Source of the DNA: Emydura subglobosa
Lineage: Eukaryota > Chordata > Testudines > Chelidae
Direction: 5' to 3'
Assembly: GCA_007922225.1 (NCBI GenBank)
Contig: ML679946.1
Span: 92,797,313-92,861,312, forward strand
DNA: 64,000 nucleotides
Under the pieces are notes generated by a model. It had not been told where the DNA came from and searched no databases. It saw nothing but the letters and a program-made list of their open reading frames with translations. Positions 55,500-64,000 of the stretch are shown in pieces; the first letter of the stretch is position 1, and the number at the start of each line of letters is the position of its first letter. The translations under genes and the position numbers were made by a program.

Positions 55500-55973
55500 G
55501 AGCATATCTTCGCTGCACGGTTAACCCAGGTGCTTGGCACTCATGCTGAGTCTGGGTGCAAGTGTCCCCATAGCAACGCCCTATCCACATTACAATGTCT
55601 TCACTGTATCGGCACTCACCCATAGTGTGTCTGGGGGCCTATCACGTGGTTCTTTGTTCTGAGACATTCTAGGATTCTTCCCCTGTCAATTGTGGAAGAA
55701 CTTGTCCTTGAGAGGGAATTGTGGAAAAGGCATAGCACTTGAGTGATTTTTTTTTTTAACCTGCATCTGCAATGCAGAGTGGCTGTTTTCCAGTCAGAGT
55801 TAAATTGTAGCCTGGGCTCTAACCTCTAAGCTAAGACGTGTAAGTTAGTCCACGATTAAAGCACCTACAAACCTGGGTCAAAGGTTTTTTCTGTGTGGAT
55901 GGTTGGGGAGGAGATGGGGTGATGGACTAAAGCAGGGTAAAAGTTTGGTTAACTGTGCAGTGAAGTGATACCC
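55500..55973. mobile_element. TIR element, 474 bp, TTA duplication
   Basis: The arms 'cttcgctgcacggttaacc' and 'ggttaactgtgcagtgaag' pair with two mismatches; TTA flanks both sides (55497-55499, 55974-55976). No transposase. Confidence 0.85.
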
Positions 55974-55976
55974 TTA

Positions 55977-56645
55977 CAAACGTTACTCCTACTGTGAATA
56001 GTTATGCTGGGGGGGAGTGCAGCCTCTGTTGGGCTGCTATTTCCCTCCCTCCCACATATGTGGGTGGGATGAGGAAGGGCAGGGAATGGGTGAAGCCTTT
56101 ACTCACTTCCCCTTTTACACTCTGCTGCTTGGTACATTGGGGGAGATATGCTGAGCCAGGTGTAGACCAAGCACAGAATACCTCTTCCTCCCTCCATACC
56201 TGCCTAGAGAAAAAGGGAATCACAGTCTGCTTCTTGGTCTTTTCCTGGGAGAGCACAACAATGCACTGGCTGATTGCACAGGGGTCATGTCAAAGCCATG
56301 ATTTAGCCCTATGTGATCAGAATGCCCATCTGAAAGAACAGCTACACAGGTAATTACATCCTGATGTCTTCATTGCACAAGCTAGTGGTGACACACTCGT
56401 GTTGCAGTAACATAGCATTTCATTACGTCTTTCAACATTATACCTTATTTTAAGCACTCTGTAACTGTGAAATTAAACGTATTTCCATTTTAACCTATAG
56501 TATGAACAAGGGCTGTTACATGAAGCACTGAGGAAAAAAAACATGACCTGATCTCTCAAACCCTTTTCAGGCAAGTAGTCCTTCCTCGCACCAGTTGTTC
56601 ACTGGTTGAGGTATGGTTGCTCATGAGTTGAGGTATGGTAGACAT
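55977..56645. other. No recognised feature
   Basis: Includes a 119-codon plus frame (55994-56353) with an overlapping minus frame; neither is recognised. Confidence 0.35.
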
Positions 56646-56649
56646 ACAT

Positions 56650-56740
56650 TAGTGAGGCCTTGTCTAGACCACAATTTGTGGTCCAGTTATAGTTTGGTTG
56701 TTCCCTATAACCAAACTCTAACTCACCCTGTATTGATATT
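56650..56740. mobile_element. TIR element scrap
   Basis: 'gaggccttgtctagaccaca' is a typical left end of the 'gtctaca' family; a small 'ggtccagttatagtttggtt' palindrome follows. The right end is missing. Confidence 0.45.
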
Positions 56741-56879
56741 ATAAGTCCCTCTATTGTTTGTTGGTAGAGTTTTAGATCATGTCAGTTAACCCAGGGGGAG
56801 GCTTACAGAGTTTAGTTTGTTTATCATATCAAACAAAAATTATGAAGTGACTTATTCTATAAGTACTTATACAATGAAG

Positions 56880-57188
56880 GTTTCTGATATTGGGGCATAA
56901 CAAGATGCAATGGCTGGAAGTTAAAGCTAGACAAATTCAAACTGTAAATATGGTGCATATTTTAAATAGTGAAGATATTTAACCACTGGAACAGATAACC
57001 AAGGCCTGCGGTGGATTCTCCATCACTTGAAAGTTTGATGTCATACTGGATGTCTTTTTAAAAGATATGGTCCAGCTGAACAACAAGTTATCAGGTTAGA
57101 TGCAGGAATTATTGAATGAAATTCTATGGGCTGCATTACGCAGTAGGTCTGACTGGAAGTGCTCCCTTCTTGCCTTAAAATCTATGAG
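56880..57188 (+). mobile_element. CR1 LINE 3' fragment
   Basis: 'agatgcaatggctggaagtt', 'tggattctccatcacttgaa', 'gtaggtctgactggaag' and 'ccttaaaatctatgagag' match the CR1 3' end order seen at 32.9-33.4 kb. Confidence 0.8.
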
Positions 57189-60130
57189 AGTAAGGACTGT
57201 CCTCTGTTTGGGTTTGTGGGAACCCAAGAAACATTAGCTGTGGAGAGGAGGAAATGCTGAAAAACTAGACTCTTCCCCCCCCCCAAGTTGAACATGAAGT
57301 TAGTAGGCAATGCAGATTCATGTCAGCATGTCAGAACCCTGGTCACCCACATTTGCAGATTGCTCTTCAGCTCAAATACATTTTCTGTTCCTCTATTTCA
57401 AATTCAAATGTCACTTTCACTAATTTGCATTTTCCCTTTAGTTGCTTTTTCCTGCTATAGGATAGGGAGAGCATGGAGGTTACTGAGTGGCAGAGACAGC
57501 AGTTCTGGTTCTTATTTCACTTACATCAGTTTTACATGTGTGTAACTCCATCCATTCACTTCAGTGGAGTTCTCTGACTCACACCAATGTGGATGACAGA
57601 CTCAGGCCTGTACACTTAATCTGCTAAAATGGAACTGTTGCCCACAAAAGGTGGGGAGCCATTATTCTAAACAGTATATCAGTGAAGACTCATTTGCCTA
57701 CTGTAGTTTGTTGTGATGGGCTGTTACACTGGAATAAAACTCCGTCTGAGCCTTAAAGCAGGTCAAAATCATTATCACTTTCCTGGGTCTTATTCTGTGT
57801 TGTTCAATAATAGCAGCCAACAACTCAAAGCACAATATTCTCCAATATTGTCTTTGATACTATTCTAATGTCAATGGTGGAGTGATACTGCACATCACAA
57901 CAAGCACCTTCAAGAACAGCACAGGGACAGTCTCAAATGCTGACACCAAAGAAAGTTGGTGCTAGAAGATTACAATAGCATAGGCTAACACTGCTTTCTG
58001 CACTCCCCCTCCTTCATCCAAACTATTACAAGCAGAGAGAATGTTGTAGAGATAATGAGAACTAAAGAATTTACAGCTGCTGTTACACTCAGATACACTG
58101 AGTGTTATTAATGGTACCACTTGTGCCCACCTAATTCCAGATAAAACAATCTCCTGCACATCTGCAGAATGAAGAAAATGATGGTGAGTCAGAGACGGGG
58201 AAAGTAAGTTGTGACTGTTAGTCAAGCACTGAGCCTTATTGTGTAGGAGGACTCATATCTCTCACTCTCTCTCTGTGAGTGACCCTGGGCATAAATCTGT
58301 CTGTTGACTGGTTAGCTAGCAAACACAAAACCAGGCCCCACTAGATACGTGCAGCTGCTTTTAAGCCACTGCTGAGATACATCACACAGCAGTGTGAGAT
58401 GCATGACACAGCAGTTATTTATGATGAGTGGGAAGGAGGAAGAACAAATCTCCATTTGTTTTATTTTCTTTCTTCCTTTTCCCTCGATACAGCAGTGCTT
58501 ACATACTTCTTCATCAAATCCCAGCTATTCATCTTGAATGATCAGTCACGTTACCCACGTGCACTGACAGGAGTATCCATGAATAGTGAACTGTACGAGC
58601 TGTTAGGAAAGATACTAATACTGGGCAACTGACAAATGGAAAGATGCCAATTTACTCCAGTACCGTGTGTGGCCACCTGATCATACAGCCAGTGGCTCAA
58701 ATGTGAGGCTACGTGCAACCCATTTGTTATCCACACAACAACGATGTGGTAGTGGGTGTAAGACTTGGGATCTTTTGGCTCAGAAAACACATGCAGCCAA
58801 AAGAGACATGAGACAGAAGAGACTATCCATTAATAGGTGTGGCATTAAGGTTTATATGTTGGTTGTCCAGCCACTAGCGGGTAACGTGATCACTTGAACG
58901 TGTCTTGACACTCCACTGGCATTTATTACAGCAGCACCCTATAGCTGCATTTACCTTGGGACTGTCTTTCTTTCCTGTGCTTTTATATAGCAGAGCTAGA
59001 GATTTCAACATGTCTGTCTCTTAAAGAACCATCGCACCCCAAAACAAGTCACCATCTCGCATTGCATCACAAGATCGTTAACCTTGCTACCCTGCTTTCA
59101 TACAGTTTGTACTTCTATCCCCTCCCCTTTCGGATATCCGTGTCTTTAGATGGCGTGAGGTGGCAGAGGTCATGGTCACGTGGCAGTAGACACATGCTGA
59201 CCAAAAAGTGCTGACTTAACATTGCTGCTTGTGCATGCGTGTGTGCGCGCGTGTGTGTGTATAAAAAGGAACAAGGATGCCTAAGATGTGTCCCTTTCTC
59301 TCTACTGAAGTGTAAAGAGGATCCTTACAAGGAACAAGAAGGTAATGAGGCACTGGAGACAAATTTATACATAGCAATTGGAACTCCTCTCTGGACCTCA
59401 CAGAGGAAGGCAGCTGCACTCTCGATTCCATAAACAGCCCCCTGTGCATCTCTGGGAAGGGGATTTGAAAACCCCAACACCCCCTAACCCTGTCTATAAA
59501 AATAAAAATTACACTGCCCAGAGCCCTATGAGCAACAGGCTTATTTCAAACCCCAGAAGCATATAGATGTCAGTTGTGGGAGAACAAGTCAATACATTCC
59601 TTCTCATGTAGATATCCATCTGCAGCAGCACATCCTGCCTAAGATGCTGTTAGTTTGGGGATTTTACACAGAACAGCCATGTAAATATTTTTGCATGCCA
59701 CCTCCCCAAAGCTAAACTCAGTTTGGCATTTTTGCCCTTAAATATGCAATTGAAAGATAATTCAAACTGCCTTACTCAGGGAGAATTCCATGGGACTGTG
59801 GGGGGTGTAAACTGGGGCCTAAGAAGGCAACAGAAGTGGAGGAATCCTTGTTCCTAACCTCACAGATCTCAGGTAGATGCACTCTAGAATTGTCTACACT
59901 GTGCCTAACCTAGGGAGAGCCAGGTGGTGTGTTGCTATTGTCTCACTGCCCTAGCTGCATTCAGTTACTCCACATGTGCCAGAGAGTTGATCTATCAATG
60001 AAACATGTTGTAGAACAACTAGATGGTATTATTATTCCTGCTGTGCTTGCTCCGCTCAGTGTATCTAATGCATTACTCTGTGGTGGGGAAGGAACACATA
60101 TGTCAAATGGGTGTAACATGCTGAGTCTTG
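57189..60130. other. Long low-repeat stretch, no gene seen
   Basis: A short fold-back-like bit at 57515-57610 ('cacttcagtggagttctctg') and an alternating GT/GC tract at 59231-59261 are the only items. Frames of 60-87 codons occur on both strands without recognisable motifs. Confidence 0.45.
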
Positions 60131-60139
60131 AATCCAGGC

Positions 60140-60690
60140 CTGGGAGTCCCTAGGCACCTGCCACAGCCTGGGCTCCACCTACTGAAACGAACTAGGCTAG
60201 GTAACTATTACGGCAATAGCCCCAGCCAAGGCCCAGCCCACGGGAGCTCGGACTGAGGATCGCCCAGCTCCACCAATTGGTCCAACTATGCTATTTAAGC
60301 CAGGAGGAGGCACAGGAAGTTCGTCTGAGCAGCAAGGTGGTTTCTTGTGATGGCTGCACTGGATCGTGCTTGTGCCTACCTCCTACACCCGACCTTGATT
60401 TCTGCTCCTGGCTTTGCTCTTCTTCCCACGGTGCTTCTGCTCTGTGCTTGAGCCTTGCCGCTCCTTCCGCCTTTACATCTTGCCTCCAGTTCTCAGTGAC
60501 CAGTCCCGGCTGCAGCCCTGGCCTCCAGCTTGTGACCCTGACTCTGGCTTGACCCCTCACTCTTATAACTGGCAGTTGATTCTGGTGCTGACCCTTGGCT
60601 TCATTCCCCAACCTGGCCACCTCTCTGCCCACTAGACCTGACTCCTGCTCTGCCCACTAGGCCAAACCACCTACATTCCTGTCCATATAA
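60140..60690 (+). mobile_element. Probable solo LTR (weak boundaries)
   Basis: A TATA-like 'gctatttaagccaggagga' (60291) lies downstream of CAAT-like 'accaattggtcc', and is followed by pyrimidine-rich sequence with many 'ctgac', 'gaccct' and 'cctggc' repeats. The arrangement resembles the U3-R-U5 of an LTR I recall from turtles. Open frames over it (60277-60635, both strands) reflect its composition. Ends are not fixed. Confidence 0.5.
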
Positions 60691-61173
60691 CAATGGGTTA
60701 AGAAACCTATTGCCTGGCTTTGTTGATTCATTTAGATTTATTGATGGTGCTGATCATAAACTTCAGTTGCATTGCAAAATAGGACATAAATAGGACATAG
60801 AGCTCAGCCCTTCTGAAAATACAGAAAGGAGTGCCCTTAGAGCTACCTTCATAATCTTCAAAAGAGGCTTTCCCTTTGCTATTTTCTCCACCCCAAATTG
60901 CACTGCCCACAGCAACCTCCCCAACACCATGGAAGCACAATACGCTTATGCAGTATGCACCACCAAACAAAACTACTGTATGTTCTGAATTTGTACACTG
61001 GCCGTCTTCCTTCTGAAAATCAGGCCCCTTAAAGGTGTCTCAAATTGGGCACCCAAAATCATACATCATTCTCATAATTCTTGGCCTGTGCCCTTTTTTT
61101 TTTTTGTTCTGAAAGGAGCTAGCACATTGTATAAGTACAGCCCAAATAAAACTAGCCACAACACAACCACCAA
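60691..61173. other. No gene or clear repeat seen
   Basis: An 11-base T run lies near 61096. Confidence 0.4.
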
Positions 61174-61716
61174 GGGTATGTCTACATGGCAGTGTAAGCC
61201 CAGGGTTAGTAGAACTCCAGTTAGCAGACCCTGGGTTTCTTAACCTAAAGCTTTAGCGGTGACACACATTTGTAACCTCAGGTTAGGAATTGTTGAACCC
61301 TGGGTTTTAACCTGGGGCTCCAGCGTCTACACTGCATTATGCGGGCCTGAGCCTAACCACCCATATCCCAGACTGCCGAGTGCCCTCCCCACATGTGGCC
61401 GCTCTAGTCCTTTGTGGTGCAGTGTGGGAAAATTTGACTGCCCACCAAATTTGACAGTCCCAGAGGGCAGAGGAAATTGGCTTGTGGGATATTTTTGGCA
61501 GACTCCTAGAGTACGTGTTCCATGGGGCTGCATCTACACTGCAAAGTAACAGATCTTGAACCTGAGTCCCAGCTTGGCTCAGACCTGTCACCCCTGTAGG
61601 GCCATGGGAACCAGGGTCTGAGCCCTGGATTAGTGTGATTTGTGTGTAGACAGAAGGAGGCCTAGGCTTAAGCCTGATTTTGAGCCCTGGGCTTACATTG
61701 CAGTGTAGAACTACCC
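61174..61716. mobile_element. TIR element, 543 bp, long arms
   Basis: The left arm 'gggtatgtctacatggcagt' continuing through 'gtaagcccaggg' is mirrored at the right end by 'ccctgggcttac' and 'attgcagtgtagaactaccc', over 30 bp of inverted repeat. Internal 'tctacactgca' motifs recur. Target duplication is not visible. Confidence 0.85.
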
Positions 61717-63557
61717 TGTCACAAAATGAAATCTTGGCAAACCTAGCAAGGGGTTACAAGTCTTCTCAGGGAAGATTTTTTTTTTTCTGGAGACCTTTCT
61801 CAGAAGAGGAAATTCTACAAATGCTCCAATGAATCACCAAGAAAAGGCTATTTGTTCATTTCTTGGAAGACAACAAGGGTTAAAGATGCACAGCCCCAGC
61901 CACTTGTCAGATTTGGCATGCTACAGTCAAAAGCTGGTGGAGGCAGTTAATTAGTCCAATACCCTGCTCAAAGTTCAGCCTCTATTGGCAGGAAATGGCA
62001 GGCCGCACCAGCTTGCTTTCCTCTTTTTATTAACAAAGAACGGTGCCATCAGATTACCTTGGCAAAAATCCAAGGCCAGCATGTCATTTGCCTGCCTGAG
62101 CTCTGCTATGGCAACAGGAATGCTAGTCTTGCCAAAGTAGCAGCTGGTAGATGGATGGCAGATTACCTGCCAAACAGATTTACTGGCCACAGAGTGCTGC
62201 AGATCTCTTCGATGAGTTAAATAAAAGGCGAAGAAAGGGGGACTTTGTGACAAAAAGATGGTTATCCTTTTTAGGTTTATTTCTAAGCAAAGGTTTCCTG
62301 GTGTCCAGCTGCTAATGTGCGGGTAGACCATGTCCCTATTCTTTTGGGTATGAAAGGCATTAAACAAATTAGTCTTTATCTTCGTTTCAAGTCCCCCGGA
62401 CATTACAAAAGCAAAAGGCTTCCTTTCTAGAGGACTCATTTCCATAACTCAATGGCCAGCCTGGCCGAGGTTTGCTGATTTTTCATTTCATTCTGTGCTT
62501 CCATTTAGTTATCTTGAGAACGGTGTGGGATTGTGATTCAAAACCATGCAGCCAGCCAAATGCTCGTAAAATTTGGAGAAGTTCAGTTCTGAGTATGAAC
62601 ATCATGTCTTGCTCCAATTAGCCATACAACACCAGAACCAGGCCAGAAAATGAATTATTAAATGAATGGAAGTTTAGATCAAAACTGGATCTACTCTTTG
62701 TTACTTGGGCCCATTTCTAGTAGTGATCAGCGTTTGTGTGCAATTTATTTGCTTCTGGTGAAAAAATGGCCACCTTGGTGAACCTCAATAGGTTTACAGG
62801 TCAGGTTTAGTGAGTTTAAATGCCACAAAATTCAAATGTTCTCCAGAATGCAGCTATTCCTTTCTGGTAGACAAAATTTACTGGAGGCTGTCTAGGAGAG
62901 CAACTTTTCTAGTGAGATTTCATGAGCTGGGATGGAAACAGGAAATGGCCCCAAACGGAAATCTAAGGTCCAAATTTCCTGGAATTTTGAATCTGGATCC
63001 AAACATTGTGATTGGCTCCAGTCTCTCATCTGTGCTAAATCTGGGAATATCTCAGATTATCCTAAAATTCCCACAATCATCACAGCTATTATGTTACTAC
63101 ATATTTACCAGAATAATAATTCCTTGAAAATAATCCCAAACACTAGAAGCAGAAACCTTATCTTGCAATCAAGCACGGTATTTTTTAACCTCAATTAGTC
63201 AAATTAACTTGACTCCAATATCTCTCTTCACCATGCTGCCCTGACCTGGACTTCCCTCCCTTTCTCACCTGCCAAACTGTCCCACCCCCCATCATTACCC
63301 CATGTAAAGAAGTGGAACCACCTGATTCTCATCCACCAGCCACAGACATAATTCCTGGTTCTGTGACCGTTCTTCTCTGCCTCTGACCACTACTGCCTTC
63401 TGGAGTTTCCTTCCCTCTTGTGATTCATAGCATGAGGTAGGGAATGGCGTTAGTAGTTATAGCTGGATATGAAGCAAAAACTGGAAGAGAAGGGGTATCC
63501 TTGGCCATGATGGGCCTGGCTCCATGCTGGAAAGCCAGCTCAGCCCATGCCCTGAGT
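61717..63557. other. Low-repeat stretch; contains the longest open frame
   Basis: No transposon is recognised here. See the separate entry for 61975-62445. Confidence 0.4.
61975..62445 (-). other. Open frame of 156 codons, unrecognised
   Basis: The longest open frame in the window. It has mixed composition with several cysteines and a hydrophobic patch ('ITIFLSQSPPFFAFYL'), but no domain, signal peptide or splice context that I can support. It sits in a repeat-free stretch, so chance, an old exon or a conserved noncoding element are all possible. Confidence 0.15.
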
Positions 63558-63973
63558 CAGTGGCTCTCAACCTTTCCAGACAACTGTACCCCTTTCCGGA
63601 GGCTGATCTGTCTTGAGTGCTCCCCCAAGCTTCACCTCATTTAAAAACTACTTGCTTACAAAATCAGACATAAAAACACAAAAGTGTCACAGCACACTCG
63701 TACTGAAAAATTGCCGACTTTCTCATTTTTAACCACATAATTCTAAAATAAATCAATTGGAATATAAATATTGTACTTACATTTCAGTGTATAGTTTATA
63801 GAGCAGTACAAACAGGTCATTGTCTATACGAAATTTGAGTTTGTACCGACTTCGCTAGTGCTTTTTATGTAGCCTGTTGTAAAACTAGGCAAATAGCTAG
63901 ATGAGTTGATGGACTTCCTGGAAGACCTCTGCGTATCCCCAGGAGTACACATACCACTGGTTGAGAACCACTG
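63558..63973 (+). mobile_element. hAT MITE, family copy 3 (best preserved)
   Basis: The ends CAGTGGCTCTCAACC and GGTTGAGAACCACTG pair with one mismatch. Flanking octamers ccctgagt (63550-63557) and ccctgaag (63974-63981) match at 6 of 8. The interior matches 15801-16205 throughout. No transposase. Confidence 0.92.
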
Positions 63974-64000
63974 CCCTGAAGCTATAGACATTGCGCCTCT

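Noticed and set aside
60277..60640. Cysteine-rich secreted protein or its opposite-strand partner
   Set aside because: Both frames follow the pyrimidine-rich repeat composition of an LTR-like block; there is no signal peptide or cysteine pattern.

Overview
This window reads as vertebrate nuclear DNA with no gene I can support: no long open frame, no recognisable cellular protein, no tRNA or rRNA gene, and no CpG-island promoter. The repeat content points to a sauropsid, most likely a turtle (chelonian). CR1 LINE fragments lie on both strands, ancient L2 and MIR-type copies are common, there are many short non-autonomous hAT-like and three-base-target DNA transposons, and several families look familiar to me from turtle genomes. 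The turtle assignment is from memory and inference; a crocodilian is the main alternative. The 10-base N run inside a GT repeat (41272-41281) is an assembly gap.

Layout. 1-3.0 kb: a fold-back repeat, a TIR element split by a degraded autonomous-type hAT (715-1620, exact 8-bp target duplication), then a three-layer nest at 2.2-3.0 kb. 3.0-9.8 kb: a TIR element; a minus-strand CR1 with ORF1-esterase and endonuclease remnants but no reverse transcriptase; an LTR-like block with two kinds of tandem repeat (about 7.4-8.6 kb); and an L2 fragment with a 130-codon open frame. 9.8-21.7 kb: sparse repeats, including a mariner/Tigger-like MITE (11097-11408) and the first of three copies of one hAT MITE (15801-16205). 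21.7-22.9 kb: a cluster of TIR elements with a strong internal hairpin. 22.9-31.4 kb: mainly unassigned sequence with CR1, MIR-like and TIR insertions. 31.4-33.4 kb: a TIR element containing a CR1 that itself contains a hAT. 34.1-35.4 kb and 50.9-52.0 kb: two GC-rich copies, in opposite orientation, of a family I cannot name, both encoding an acidic leucine/proline repeat peptide. 36.3-37.3 kb: another dense TIR/hAT cluster. 41.5-43.8 kb: an L2 with a nested MIR-like copy, then two hAT-like elements back to back at one octamer. 46.3-54.3 kb: two independent solo LTRs of one family, a hAT MITE, an LTR-like region and a near-complete hairpin element. 55.5-64 kb: large TIR elements (55500-55973, 61174-61716), an LTR-like block near 60.1-60.7 kb, and the third hAT MITE copy at the right edge.

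Nothing here works as a pathway. The biological content is a record of transposition whose relative order can be read from nesting and target duplications. Stretches with nothing recognised are listed as such; several low-repeat stretches could hold conserved noncoding elements, but only cross-species alignment could show that.
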